From NCBI GenBank assembly GCA_002104905.1, contig MCFE01000380.1, forward strand, positions 1 through 64,000: a stretch of DNA of 64,000 nucleotides, read 5' to 3'. Source of the stretch: Basidiobolus meristosporus CBS 931.73. Lineage: Eukaryota; Basidiobolomycota; Basidiobolomycetes; Basidiobolales; Basidiobolaceae. Below the pieces are notes generated by a model. It made no database searches and had not been told where the DNA came from. It was given only the letters and a program-made list of their open reading frames with translations. Below, piece after piece: positions 33,020 to 46,195 of this stretch. Within the stretch, counting starts at the first letter, position 1. Every line of letters begins with the position of its first letter. The translations under genes were made by a program, and so were the position numbers.

Positions 33020-33176
33020 ACCCATAGAACCCCATTGATAATAGACTTGGTTAGCCGATTAATTTGCAAAAGATGTGGAATAAAAGATATTTAATTATGA
33101 GTCGACTATGGTTCGCGTTGAATATACTTTACAACGACCATTCATCATGGTGAAATGAAAATGGCAATCTTATGAT

Positions 33177-34843
33177 CTATTTCTTGGATTTGCTCTTGGA
33201 AGAAGTCACCTTCTCTTTTCTCTTCTTCACCGCCTTGGGGATCTTTGTTTTCCTTTTCTCGCGAGCCTGCTCCTTGGCTGCTTTTTTGCGTTCCTAGCAG
33301 TAAAGACGGTTGGTGTTAGGGGTGGGTTCGTGAGGGGCAGACGAGAGTCGTATATCACAAACCTTCTTCTCGTCTTTGTCTTCGAATCGCTTGCCACGGG
33401 GCTGATGATACTCTATTTCCCGCTCTTCGTCCTCGTCCTCGTCGTCCTCATCATCCTCATCCCCATCCTCATCTTCGTCACTGTCCATTTCGCTATCCTC
33501 GCTATCGCCATCGCTTTCTTCACTTTCGCTGGCGTTGACAAGATCCTCGTTGTCGAAATCCTTCAGACTAAGACCCGTGAGTTTTTGGTAGATGAGCTAA
33601 GGACGCAACATTAGACAAAAAAAACAAAGGGGAAACAAATGAGGAATGTCGTACCGCATCGCCTTCACCCTTTTGAATCTTTTCAACATCACGCTCGATA
33701 TCAAACACCTCGTCCAGATTACGGGGAATGTAGATTTGCTTGAACACTTCCTCGTCGATATCGAACTTATTCATGACCTCTGAGTCATCATGTCTTTCGG
33801 TGACCATCTTCTGAATCTGGATTGCGGTGTGAGTATACAGCAGAGGGAAACAGTGGAAAAGCCGTAAAAAACCTTATCCAATTCGGCCTCGATTTCCTCC
33901 TCGGAGGATCCGATGTTGACGTCGGTGATGAAGTCGAACAGCTCACGAACGCTCATAACCGAGATCCCTCTCTTGCGGAAATAGTCCGTAACATTGGTAC
34001 AGTCCATTCTCAAGAACTCCAAAGCGTGTGGATGGTCGTGCTCCACCGACTGGGAAACGTCGATGATATATAGTGTGCTCTTGTGATACCTAGAATTCCG
34101 GTTAGCGACATCCGAGAGAGCGCTTGGTCCAGCAGTTGAACTTCTTACAAGATGTTATATTCGCTTAAATCACCGTGAACCAGGTGACACACTTGATAAA
34201 GCTTGCGCATGTCCTTAACCAACTGGTAGTAGAGCTGGGGATATTTCTCATCACTAACGACGGCATCCTTCAGACGAGGGTAGGCCCTATAATACGGCTT
34301 AGCTCACATACATCAATAATGGTTATTCTGCGCGATCATACCGGCCGTTCTTATCACCCAAAAATCCCATGACCAGCACATGCATCTTTAGCAGGATGGG
34401 TTCGGGACAAGGAATGCCAGCAGAATAAAGTCTTTTGAGATTACGCATCTCCTTTTCGGCCCAGACTTTCACCATCTTACGGGGATTGTGTTTGCTGTAA
34501 CCGTGTCTGAAACGGAACTCTCCAGTGACATATCTGTCACGATCCTTGAAGGTCAAGATGGATGTCTTGTAGATCTTGACCGCTCTGTTCTCCCCATTAT
34601 CCGTGACCGCGTGATACACGTTGGCCTGAAAATCAAATCACAAAGTCAATTTGGGTACTTTGAAAAGAAGGTGGCCTAAGTTACTTCTTTTCCGGTACTG
34701 ATGCAACCGTGAATCTCGTAAAACACTCCGCTGTTGAGAAGTTTGAAAAGAATGATACGTGTACGGCGGTCGAGCACTTGCTCGTTGGTGGCGCGATCCG
34801 CCTTGTCCGTGCGACGGAATTTGTCCTGCTCTATGCCCTCCAT
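33177..34843 (-). CDS. RIO1: Atypical serine/threonine kinase RIO1
   Basis: An atypical kinase/ATPase that releases assembly factors from late pre-40S particles and affects rDNA and cell-cycle control. Several short introns split the gene. Motifs in order are [38 protein letters not shown], the ATP-binding CISTGKEANVYHA, the catalytic lysine in [10 protein letters not shown], the flexible-loop region [18 protein letters not shown], the catalytic [13 protein letters not shown] and the metal-binding [20 protein letters not shown]. After the kinase fold come [19 protein letters not shown] and GVLEIFKQIYIP-like text, a highly acidic run ([20 protein letters not shown]) and a basic tail ([13 protein letters not shown]). 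The start at 34843 may be preceded by a tiny exon (ATGGTTAAG) spliced by a 41-nt intron. Confidence 0.9.
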
Positions 34844-35143
34844 CTGTTTCAGAAAATACGTTGGTGTGTCGACGATGACACCTTAACCATGGTGCGGAAA
34901 AGAAAAAAAAGAAAAAAGAAATCTACCACTTGATTAGCTGGTGGATCTGAATTCGATTCGTATTGTGTCGGTTTATTGCAACAAGTAAAATAATATATAG
35001 CAGAAATTTACGATCCTCCCCCCTCAACTGGGATTGAGGGAAATAGGTACAAATGAATATACATAGCTATCCTGACAAATCATAATGTTCTATGGACAAT
35101 TGATCACTCTATCTGTTGCAATGTACACTGTCATTCGGCTGGT
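34844..35143. other. Intergenic between RIO1 start and CDC25 stop
   Basis: Promoter of RIO1 and 3' flank of CDC25, both on the minus strand. It has an A/G-rich run just upstream of RIO1 near 34899-34921. Confidence 0.45.
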
Positions 35144-36618
35144 TCAAAAACTGTTGCTACGAGACCAGCTGATAGACTTATTCTTGAGCTTTTGACTAAA
35201 TGACTTGGTGAACTTGGCCATTTGCGCTTTACATTCGGTTTTGTGACATTCGTCGTCCATTTCCACGTAGTTTTGAGGCACGCAATGAGGCTTCCCAACG
35301 GTGTGCGCAAAGAAACCTCTATAGCCTCCCTCCAGTACATACAACTCGGGATAGCTTAAATGAGGGTAGTTGACAGCATTCAATTCACGATCTAAGCTGC
35401 GCAAATGATGAGCCCTGAGACGAGATGAATGATTAGCTGGTGAATCGAAGGATTATGTAATCATAGTGACAATACTTACATTCTGGGTGCTCTATGAGAG
35501 GAATATTCACAATGGAAAACGATGATGGTTCGTTCATTGCTTGCGACCTGGGTATTCTCACGGAAGAAAGTCTCCAATGATTCTTTGGTATTCACATTGA
35601 TAGCATCCTGTATATGACCCCCCTCATATTCGTAAGGGAAGCGACAGTCGACGACAACGAGCTTGTCGAAGGAGCTGTTGTATTTACCGCCCAACACTTC
35701 ACAAAGCTAAATGTCAAGTCAATTTTCCGTCCGTTGCTGATGCCAGAATTGGTAGCCACTTACTGTATCAGGAGTGATTCGTTTCAAGGTATCCTTCTTG
35801 GTGGTATGGCAGGGAAGGATGTGGGATTCACCGTGGACGTCATCGGCCTGGAACTTGGGTGAGCCTCCATAGATAAACTCCTCTTCCAACTCGTACATGC
35901 TATGCATCTTGCGGAGCTTGGGAGGTGGGTGAGCAGCTCTGATGTTGCTCACTTGGCGAACAGGGGATAGGATTTCCTCCTCGATCATTTGGAAAGAGCT
36001 GGATCTCTTCAATTGGAAATCACAAGGCAAGCCAAACTTGGGCGATGCTTTGGGTGGGCATCTGGGAGGAGCATTAGCAACGTGCGAGGGAAGAGCACAA
36101 TGATGGGTTGATTTACCTTGCAAGTGGACTGCAAAACAGGCTCGACATACTGGGTGGTGGCATGTTCATGATCGGGCTAGCCAGCTCCATTCCTGATGAC
36201 TTGCATTTGAATATGTCATCATCATCCATGAACCCATTATTTACACTGCCCGAGACTGGGGTCTCACTTGATCTCAACGAGTCCAATAAGCAACGTCTAG
36301 GGGTTTTTGTTATGGGACTATTCAATGGGCAAGCAGTATTAATTCACTAGCTCATGTAAACACTTTTGGTGAGAAAAGTAATCACCTCGCCTGCAGAACA
36401 AGGTTGGCATTCAGGTCAACCGCTAACGACGAGGGTGATGGGACATGGAAATTTCTGATGAATGGAGAACGACGACAAGCCGAGTCAGGAGACAGAAGTC
36501 TTTTGCGTGGCAAATTGCAGGGTGAGGCAATACAGACAGGTGAACTGATAGCTAATGTAAAGTCATGTTTAGTTACGGCTGGCGCGACGCAGTTCAGAAA
36601 CAGATCTATACCAGGCAT
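35144..36618 (-). CDS. CDC25: M-phase inducer phosphatase Cdc25
   Basis: A dual-specificity phosphatase that activates Cdk1 by removing inhibitory Tyr/Thr phosphates. At least five exons join in frame. The N-terminal half is a low-complexity regulatory region with many SP/TP sites (CNLPRKRLLSPDS, IRNFHVPSPSS, SPITKTPRRCLLDSLR, EILSPVRQVSNIR), as expected for a Cdk/Chk target. The rhodanese-like catalytic domain begins LKRITPDTLCEVLGGKYN, continues LVVVDCRFPYEYEGGHIQDA with the conserved Asp, then IVFHCEYSSHRAPRMAHHLR with the CX5R active site intact, and YPELYVLEGGYRGFF. The tail is KFTKSFSQKLKNKSISWSRS. The start is the ATG at 36618; upstream in-frame sequence lacks an ATG. Confidence 0.92.
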
Positions 36619-37267
36619 GTTATAAGGTATAGTGGGTGTCGAAAATTTCAACTCAAGCAAGAAAGCTAAAGCGGACCTGAAGGAGGGGAAGGAGAATAGG
36701 TTGGGGGAGATTAGTAAGAAGGGCTGGAACCACGATGCAATGATCGATACGAGCGGGCTTCTGGCTATATATGTATGATTTTTTCACGACTCGCACCAAG
36801 AATCGCGGGCGATTGTTCGGTATTAATGATTTGTATTGATCTCACTTTGTGGCTACAATCCAGCTAGTACTAAGAATGGCGACCCATTTGATTACAGTTG
36901 ACGCGCATTTCCCTTAACCACGCCCTGCTACCCATACTTAATTTGGCCAGATCTTTGGTGATTCGATGGGCGGCATTCGCGACCTCCTTGCGTGGTCAGC
37001 AACACCTAACATTTTCCTCACGCGACCATTTCTCAGCTATGATTCATTCGGTAGGTCTTTATTTACACAATCATATAGATAAATTAAATCCGCACATTAC
37101 AACACACCGCTCTACCAACCTCAAGTCGACTATGCTAGCGACACTTCATGAAATCAGCTACGCGTATTTCCAAAGAGCACAGTTTCTGTAATAAAAAGCC
37201 AGTATCTCTCATTGGCCTATAATGTTTATATTTTCGATTGTACCATCGATGATTGGATAATTTGGAC
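36619..37267. other. CDC25 upstream region
   Basis: About 650 bp. It contains two short ACGCG motifs (about 36900 and 37020), half-matches to the MluI cell-cycle box, too weak to claim regulation. No gene is recognised. Confidence 0.4.
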
Positions 37268-37935
37268 TGATTTGTTAATATTAACAGATTACAGAGTAGA
37301 AGTATAACATGCTCCGATCTCCAATAAATTCGAGTGGAATGTTTACCAAACGATTAAGGGCCGCCTGAATACTTGCTAGATACTTAATTATTAAAACAGG
37401 ATTGGACTTGTGTGACTTGGATGATAATTTGTCTACGCGCTGGTAATAGTGACCAGTAGCTCCCACCATTGTATCATCGTTGGGCAGGTTCCAGAAATAC
37501 TCGTCATTCAGTAACGCTCATGATGGCATGCTCATGGTGGATATTTCGAGCAGGTAGAGACACTCGATTTAAACTTTGTTGGAGGGCTGAGAACGCTATG
37601 AAATGTTCATGAGAACATAGCTTGGATCATATTTACGCAGCTAGTGCCAAAGCTACTAATACATCCCAATAGAAATCGAAGAGTGCATCATATCCGGTTA
37701 TTTCCTAAATAGTTGGCTGAAGATTGGCTTTCCCTAGAAAGCTATTCAAAATGTTCTATTGTACACGCATATCTTCCAAAATCGACCCCGTATCTTCTTT
37801 AATAAGGAATCCGGGTTCTGCTTTCTGCTTTAACCAACTGTTTAACCATCTATCATCCAGTCCAAATAAGTATCTGGTTGTAGTATTTATATAATCATTG
37901 TAGAGACGAATAACTACGAGCTTTGTGTTGTTGCC
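37268..37935 (-). pseudogene. Decayed coding-like sequence, family not recognised
   Basis: The minus strand from about 37935 to 37510 reads as plausible protein in a single frame apart from a few stops: KLVVIRLYNDYINTTTRYLF, DDRWLNSWLKQKAEPGFLIK, then a TAG, GKANLQPTI, a second stop, and GYDALFDFYWDVLVALALAA followed by more stops. After a shift of frame near 37500 a second stretch begins NDEYFWNLPNDDTMVGATGH and runs to a stop near 37281. No GT-AG introns remove the stops cleanly, so a pseudogene is the simplest reading. I cannot name the family. It lies between CDC25 and BUD32. Confidence 0.35.
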
Positions 37936-38028
37936 ATATCACCGCCGCCACTGCTAACGAAATCAACTTTCGTACATGACTCACTATAGTATATTTTATG
38001 CTTTCAAATCTCTAGACAACTCTTGTTG

Positions 38029-39098
<1,070 letters not shown>

Positions 39099-39354
39099 GG
39101 TGTGTGGGAAGTCAAGAAACACTAGCGAAGTGGGGAATATTTTTTCATCATATGAATTATCACGACGCGCAGTTGCCCATCTAACCCACCGTTAAATCCG
39201 ATGTCGATTAAACTTGAGGTTTGCTGAGATGGGAATTTTTTTTCTCGAATATATATGCAGCGAAATGAAAATCAACCAATATTATTAAAATGATTCTTGA
39301 CACCGCCTTTTTCCGTCTTGTGAATTGAGCTGGTGGTTGAAATTATTCTAAACG

Positions 39355-39925
39355 ATGGAGATAGTTCAAACCCGTTCCGCCCTGTTGAGTAACTACGAAG
39401 TGTTTTCCTTGCTGAAGGAACAGGAGAATGAGCGTAAGCAGCAGGTGCAGCACAAGCACCCCGAAAATCTACTCACCATCGAATTTGAGGTTAGTCTTCA
39501 ACACAACCTGCCCCTTTCCTTCTGCATCCACCGGATTCAATTCCTTCCTTTCGCTGACCCTAAATTCTTAGGTTGTCCAGTTCTTAGAGGGAACTCCGAG
39601 CGGTACACAGACACCGGAGCAACTCGCAGACTTTCTGGAATCCATCAAGGATTTCGGGTTGACAAAAGCCGAGAAACTGCAGATCCTTAATCTACGACCA
39701 CGCTCAGCCGTAGAGATCCATTTGGTAAAACAACTTTCGACTCGGTCAACTGGCAATACTGCGATCCTCTAACCCCACTTTTATGTTCAGTTGATTGAGG
39801 AATGCGAAGAACGGTTCTCGCAAGAACGTTTGGAGGAGCTGATCAACCTGGTCGCAGAAAAGCTTCCGCGTGATGATGATGAAGAAGTTGAGGCCGATGA
39901 AAACTCCGATCAGATGGAGGAGTAG
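39355..39925 (+). CDS. RPC17: RNA polymerase III subunit RPC9/Rpc17 (CRCP)
   Basis: With Rpc25 it forms the stalk of RNA polymerase III that contacts TFIIIB during initiation. Three exons, 39355-39489, 39572-39724 and 39791-39925, join to 140 residues, the family length. It opens with MEIVQTRSALLSNYEVFSLL, the conserved N-terminal motif, continues EFEVVQFLEGTPSG and QLADFLESIKDFGLTKAEKL, then QILNLRPRSAVEIHLLIEEC of the HRDC-like stalk domain, and ends in an acidic tail. Converges with the uL6 gene, with 162 bp between stops. Confidence 0.92.
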
Positions 39926-40087
39926 TGCACTGGAAATTCTTTGCCTCTACCAGTGAAAATCCCGTATAGATCACCAACATGTACACCTCTAATCAAATAA
40001 ATATCTCTACTATTGGTTTGGACAAAGTAACGATTTATTGTTCGATACATGGAATTACGATGTACCAACGGATAAGTGATGATGAGC

Positions 40088-40713
40088 TTATTCGTCTTGA
40101 ACAATGTGGGTCTTCTCAGAAACGTAGATACCATCCAAGAACTTACGGATATCCTTGTTCTTGGCAAGGGTGGATTGTTGGATGCTGGCAGCGGATTGAG
40201 AGACGTTGTCAATGGAGTTTCCAGAGAGAATGATCTCATCCTTTTGGGCATCGGAGTGCTTGATGGTGACTCCCTCCAACATGTTGACACGACGGATAAC
40301 CTTCTCACCCAAGAAGTTACGAATCTCAACGACCTTACCATCGTCAGAAATGTTGACGTTGATGGGGAAATGGGCATATACGAAGCGCATCTTGTAAAGG
40401 AAACCCTGATAGCTGGGCGTTAGTTGATGGTGTTGAAGGACCACTTGTTTGCTGTATTTACCTTGGTAACACCGGTGATCATGTTCTCGATGTGAGAAGC
40501 AATGGTACGAAGGCAAGCAACATGCTTACGGGCACCGTGCCAGACAACAAGTCTAACCTTGTTCTGGGAGATCTTCTTGATCTCCATTTCGACGTGACCA
40601 AAGTTCTTGGTAAGAGTACCACGAGGTCCCTTGACACGAACCAATCTAGACTTCACATCAACAGTAACTCCCTCGGGGATGGTGATTTCTTCCTCCTTGT
40701 AGATGTCTTTCAT
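40088..40713 (-). CDS. RPL9: 60S ribosomal protein uL6 (RPL9)
   Basis: Cytosolic large-subunit protein near the sarcin-ricin loop and factor-binding site. Two exons, 40713-40462 and 40405-40088, give 189 residues. Conserved text: [89 protein letters not shown] and [20 protein letters not shown]. The intron lies inside GVTK|GFLYKM. The start codon is directly preceded by CAGTTCAAG, so a 5' UTR intron could also exist. Confidence 0.96.
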
Positions 40714-41149
40714 CTTGAACTGCTATCCCTGATAAAAACGCACGGTCAGTCAACGTTTCAAAGTAAAGACGCTTCGCAAATGGCTGGATGGCTCATTTCG
40801 TTAAGCAGATACTAACCACACGGTAAGGGAAATGGGTGAACGGATGAGATTGGAAAAAAGAGGAAGAATAGTTCTTCAAGTCAGCCCCATTTGTATCGGT
40901 TCTCTGAGCCAACCAATCAATCCATGCAAAAAAAATTTCCTCGATCCAACGTTGACAATTTCTGGTCGCTGTGGTGCTTTTGCCACAGTCCAGGATTTGC
41001 TCAGATTCGATGGATAGGGTCAGCAAACACAAACAATCGAGATGAAAGCTTCGGAACACATAGCGATGTTAGGTTTATTGCACAACAGGTGGAAATGAAC
41101 GGACCATTGATCGTAATAAACAATGAAGGGCCATGATGCTCTTCTATGC

Positions 41150-41896
41150 TTAGAAAATCTTGGCCTTCTTCTTGGCATCAGCCTTGCTGGTGGCATTCCA
41201 GTAGTAAACCATTTGCAAGGCAAGAATTCCATTAACGATGGAGCTGAGCAAGAAACCGGCCAACATGATGTTGTCGTCCACCTCTTGGAGGGTGGTGAAG
41301 ACTCTGGCGGCTGCTCCAGCGAAGTAATTGAAAATGGTAAATGCTGATAATTGTCCAGTATTTCCATTTTTGTAGTTGGACAAAATCTGTGGGATACGGC
41401 TCATAAGTACGATGGGTACATTGGCAGCGTAGAGGATCGATATCTGACTCTCGCTAACTAGCGAGGGATCGTACAAGGCATAAAAGGCGACGGCACAAGT
41501 AACAACGGCCAAAACAGAGCCCATGGTTTGTCTGCCATAAAAGAGAATCAGCGCCAAAATGATGATGTCTTGAATGGTGATGAAGAAGCTTTCTCCAAAG
41601 GTACTAAAAGGATTGCCGGCTCTCAAATTGTATGCTAGGGTAACCAGATAAGCGAATGTTTCCAAGATATACGAAGATAAGCTTAAGCCTCGCGCAGAGC
41701 GGCCCTGAACGATCTTGAGAATTTGAGGCACCTTGACGATGGAGCCTCCGGCAACAATGCCAAAGCCAAGTCCTTTAGAAATGGCGTATTTCAAACAAGG
41801 AACATCGGTGATGTTTAGGTTCTCCACTAATTCAACATAGCACTTGTCACCTAAAATGGCGACAGCTGGCGTTTTCAAGATTCCAGGAAGTTGCAT
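41150..41896 (-). CDS. Mannose-P-dolichol utilisation defect 1 (MPDU1/Lec35)-like PQ-loop protein
   Basis: An ER membrane protein with two PQ-loop repeats; in animals it is needed for use of dolichol-P-mannose and dolichol-P-glucose in glycosylation and GPI synthesis. The single-exon 248-residue product matches the 247-residue human protein in length. Conserved text: CLKYAISKGLGFGIVAGGSI, VKVPQILKIVQGRSARGLSL with the first PQ motif, SSYILETFAYLVTLAYNLRA, NPFSTFGESFFITIQDI, then MSRIPQILSNYKNGNTGQLS with the second PQ motif, and SAFTIFNYFAGAAARVFTTL. The C-terminus ends in a lysine-rich tail (KADAKKKAKIF) resembling an ER retrieval signal. The start is the ATG at 41896; upstream in-frame sequence lacks an ATG. 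Confidence 0.92.
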   Translation of the reverse strand: MQLPGILKTPAVAILGDKCYVELVENLNITDVPCLKYAISKGLGFGIVAGGSIVKVPQILKIVQGRSARGLSLSSYILETFAYLVTLAYNLRAGNPFSTFGESFFITIQDIIILALILFYGRQTMGSVLAVVTCAVAFYALYDPSLVSESQISILYAANVPIVLMSRIPQILSNYKNGNTGQLSAFTIFNYFAGAAARVFTTLQEVDDNIMLAGFLLSSIVNGILALQMVYYWNATSKADAKKKAKIF

Positions 41897-42212
41897 TTGA
41901 AAATGGTTGGGTGATACACTTGCCAAAGGACTATATGCGTTTACTTTTAAGATGCAGCGTCTGTATCTCACGTGACCTCCATGATACGTCTAATCCGGTA
42001 AGTTATTGGAATTGGCAGGCGTGCTCGAAGTAAAAACAATAGTTACCAAGTAGGGTTGGTGGCTACGAGCCAATCGCGTACCTATGAACGACCGTATTAC
42101 ATGGATACCGCTAATTGGCTCGCAGTATATTTAGCACTAAGGTTGGTGTGGGCTTTGGATGACACTATAATATAACATTTATTCAATTAAACAACTATAC
42201 AAAAAGGGGCAT
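41897..42212. other. Intergenic between MPDU1-like gene and kinesin-5 3' end
   Basis: 316 bp holding the promoter of the MPDU1-like gene and the kinesin-5 3' flank (minus strand). Nothing else is recognised. Confidence 0.45.
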
Positions 42213-45200
42213 TCAAGACTCTAGCTCGGTGGTGCTTCGTTCACGATATTCGCGTAAGATTTGATCGTCGGGCTTGGTCAGTCTCCATTTTGGCAATTCG
42301 TACTTGCGTCTTTTTGGTGTTTGTCCAGTGGAAATATCCATCTTGATCTTCTCATTCACCAAGCAGTTGATATCACGCTTCGATGCCATCAGTTGCTCGA
42401 ACGCTGAACTGTAGAACGAGTTCAGCATGTCTTTGTTTTCGGTAAATAGTGCAGTCCGTTCATTCTCATGCTTCGACAAATCGTTCTGCAGATCTTTGAA
42501 GGCGGATTTCGAGGCCTGTAGGTCTTCGGATATCAGAGCGGAGAGCTTGGATAACGCTTCCTTGTTGTCCTTGATATATTGCTGGGATACAGCCAGGGAC
42601 TCGGCGTTGGATTCACTTAGCTCGTCCAAGTTTTTACTGACCGAGGTATTCAGCTCTTCCACGTGAGTGTTCAAAGTCGATTGCACATGGGTGGATGCCA
42701 CATCGAGGTTTTGGCTGTGTTGCTCAATCGATTCGGACATGGCCCGTAGCTCCTCAGTAGCCTTGGTGGAGGATTCGTTCAACGATTGAATGAATGTTTC
42801 AATCTCCTCACCAGCTTGTTTCGTAGTGGCCTCGAAGTTTGATCCAAAGGTTTGCATGGTGCTGGCATTGGTGGAATTGGTGGTCACCACGGAGTCAACC
42901 AAGTGTTGGAAGCCTTCAACATGCTCTTCAGAAAACCCTTCGATCAGTGATGAAATGCCTTGAATCAAAGAATCTTGATCCGCTTCCGAGTTGACTCTAT
43001 CAGCCTCCAAGAGCTCAGAAAGTTGAACGATCTGCAGTTTCAACTGAGAGATTTCTTCGGTGGCAGCAGCATCCACTGTCTCCATAAAATCGTGGATATA
43101 CTCTTGCTGTGCCACAAGATGGGATTTGGTTGAGGTCAGGATTGATTCCACACCGCCTTCGATATCGTGATAAACATCTAGTATTTGAGTCTTCTGCTTT
43201 CCTAGCTCACTCTTAATATCATCGAAGAGCTGGCCAGAGGTTTGCCGAAATTCTTCGGTGAATTGCTGGGCGAATTTCTGCATTTCGAGTCGAAGGGCAT
43301 CAAACTCGCCGTGTCGAGTTTCTACAGTAGTTTGGTGTGCTTTGGCATGCTCATCGATCGCTTGAGAGTTCTCATTGAGTTGTTGGAGAGTACTGTCAGC
43401 CAGTTGCAATTTGTTTTGAAGACTTTCAATTCTTTGTTTTACAAAATTATCCATCTTCTGAACACAGCCATCAACGAACTCAATCTGTGCTTGAGCAAAC
43501 TGGGTGATGTCTGAATTAAGCTTGTCAGCTTGGGAGGTAAGATCCTCTTGGAAAGTCTGGAGGAGTTGACGATTTTCAGACTCTACCCCATCTTTTCTCT
43601 CGATCTTCGCATGGAGATTGTGAATATCTTCTATGCTACCTTCCAGAACGGACAAAAGTTCAGAGGCTGTTTTGTTGAGTTTCTCCTCCGTCTCGGCGTG
43701 AGCACGGGTCAAAACAACTTGCTCGGCAAGAGAGACCTTGGTATCCTCTAGTGTCCTAGAGGTGTTTGCCAAGCTCTTTGAAGTGAAGTTAAGCTGCTCT
43801 TCGGTGTTGGCTAATCTGGTCTTGGTTTCGGCCAAAATGTTCATCTTCTGCTGGAACTCTTGGGTCAGGCTGGCCAATTGCTCCTGAATGGATTCGGCAT
43901 GTTTGTTAAGCTCCACGATTTGGTCTGCTCTGCTTTGGTTTTCATCCAATAGTGATTGGTAGCCGTCCATGGGCAAGTAAACCCCCTCCTTCTCTCTAGC
44001 TGCCATGAGTTCACTCTTGAGACGTTCAATTTCAGTGATATACTCTTTGATCAAGGCTTTTTTGCTCATCCTCTGGTTGGCCTGGGGCTTATTTTTGATG
44101 TTTTTGGCTTTGTTGGCATATTCGAGGGTGCTGAGGGTCTCGTCAATATTGGACTTGGCTGGAGAGATAGTGGCGATGATACAAGTCTTTGTACGTCCAC
44201 CAAGAGAGTCTTGCAGCAAACGAGTCAATTTACTCTCGCGGTAAGGAATATGTGGAGAGCGCTCGACTAGAGAGTTGATCACTCTACCCAGTGTCAGCAA
44301 ACTTTGGTTGATCATTCCGGCTTCTCTAGCTCTTTTGTTCTCAGCACCTGAACGGCCGATGTTTTCCGAACCTGCCAAATCAACAAGGTTGAGCTTTCCG
44401 ACAGTAAGCAAATCTTCCCCGCCGAGTACTGATTGCTTTCTGTGTACTGTAATGGTAAACACACTATGAGAACGACTGGATTTGTCGTTGTCGTTGGTTG
44501 CAGCGATCTTTCGTCGCAAGGAGCCGCGCTGCAGCAGGCTGATACCCTCCATAGCATTGTTTGCATGTATTTCTTCAAGGCCTTGGATGACTACGGTTCC
44601 TTTCTTGGAAGAATCCTCAAAAATGCGTAACTTTTTGCTGTCGTCGTCGGGACCAAGAAGGTCCTTCAGCTCTTCGTTGTATAGTTCCACAAACGATAAG
44701 CGAACAGAGAATTCAGCCTTCTCCTTTTCAAGTCTGTCGAAGAGGTTAAAAAGGGTACGAGGAATAATACCAGCTTCCTCAGTAAATGTTTGATTGACTT
44801 CATCCATATTTCCCTCCATGGTATAGGTTTTACCGGTTCCGGTCTGTCCGTATGCAAAGATTGTACAGTTGTATCCATTCAAAACTTCCCCGAGAAATGG
44901 TTCTACGATTGAGTTGTATAAGAGGCTTTGATCAGCCTCTGGCCCAAATGTACGGTCAAAGGCGTAGGGTCTAGAGTTTTTGTCTCCAGAGCCAATCTTC
45001 ACTAGTATATCTTTGCCAGAGACGTTGACTACAAGAGGGGAGTTGTCACGTAGCTCTATCTCGTTGCGACCTCTGCGAGAAATATGAGTTAGGCTTATGG
45101 TGGGTATAGAAGTTGCTGCGCACATCCTTACCTGCAACGAACAACAACTTGAACGTTGCTTTCTTTGTCAGCTTGGTCTGCTTTCCGTCTCAATTCTCCC

Positions 45201-45259
45201 GGACGGCGACTGTGCCCTACGTTCGTATCTACAGAGTTTGGGGTTTCAGGTCGAGACAT
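42213..45259 (-). CDS. Kinesin-5 (BimC/Eg5/Cut7 family) mitotic motor
   Basis: A plus-end-directed tetrameric motor that slides antiparallel spindle microtubules apart. Two exons, 45259-45132 and 45072-42213 (59-nt intron in the first motor strand), give 995 residues. The motor domain is N-terminal (about 40-400): NVQVVVRCRGRNEIELRDNS, IFAYGQTGTGKTYTMEG (P-loop), NDNDKSSRSHSVFTI (switch I), KLNLVDLAGSENIGRSG (switch II), HIPYRESKLTRLLQDSLGG and STLEYANKAKNIKNKP (neck). A long coiled-coil and Thr/Ser-rich stalk follows. Near the C-terminus STGQTPKRRKYELPKW is a BimC box with a Cdk1-type TPKR site. The sequence fits the kinesin-5 class by neck linker and BimC box. Confidence 0.95.
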
Positions 45260-46195
45260 TTTGGTTAAAGCTATATGAAGGTAGTGATAGGAACGAAGGA
45301 AGGCACGAAAAAAAGAGAAGGGTGAGTATTGAACAGGAAAGAAAGAACCTAACGAATAAGTATGTCTGTTTCTATAGTGATAACTAGACTTGAACACGAG
45401 CTACTCGAGAAAAATACAGTGTAGTGAATGGGGTCTCCAAAGCTCAGGTATTTTTTAACCAACAATCGATGTCAACAATCACAAATCTGAACCAATCAAA
45501 TCGTGAGTAGAAAAATGTAAATACATACATTCAATTCGTAAACAAAACAAAGATACGCTGGTCACTTTTCTTACTAAATCGGATGTTTTTCATACATCAA
45601 CTTTACCTTCAAGTTTGGTGAGCATCATCGAGACTACCAATATTCAATGATGCCTACATGACTTACAAGCATGCCATCCCTTGGAATATACACCGTCAAT
45701 TACTAAGCTGTTTTCAACTGAAAGTGGAAGCAGCGCTGGCTTTGCCCTAACAAGCCCAAATCATCTAATTTACGCATAAGTTATTTCTTAGATGTGTCGC
45801 AAAAAGAATCGTATACGACTTATCATTGCATCATTAGGTCCAAATTGATTGAGTATCGATGTATATCGCTAAGTATAGTAGTTGTCACCCCTACTTTCTT
45901 AGATCTTCTATAATGCACCCTATTACCTCCACCAAGTCCAATCTATGGTGTAGTTGGAATATCTGAATGAATGGCTCATGCACCTTCTACCTTTCATTTT
46001 TATTACTTTGATGTCTTGCCGATGTGGAAAACAACAAATTTCACATCAATGCCAATTCTGCAGTGAGCCTCATGTTCTAGAATTTGGGTAACACAAAGTT
46101 GTGCTCACCATGGCCCAAGGCCTTGTTTGAGTTTTACTTGCCATTTACTTGATCCTACAGTAAATCAATTTCACATTACTGAAAGTGTTGTGAAT
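45260..46195. other. Intergenic
   Basis: The 5' flank of the kinesin-5 gene followed by A+T-rich sequence without a recognisable gene, up to a solo LTR at 46196. Confidence 0.45.

Noticed and set aside
44312-44578. Open frames on the opposite strand and in other frames of kinesin-5
   Set aside because: They overlap the conserved motor domain and are frame shadows.
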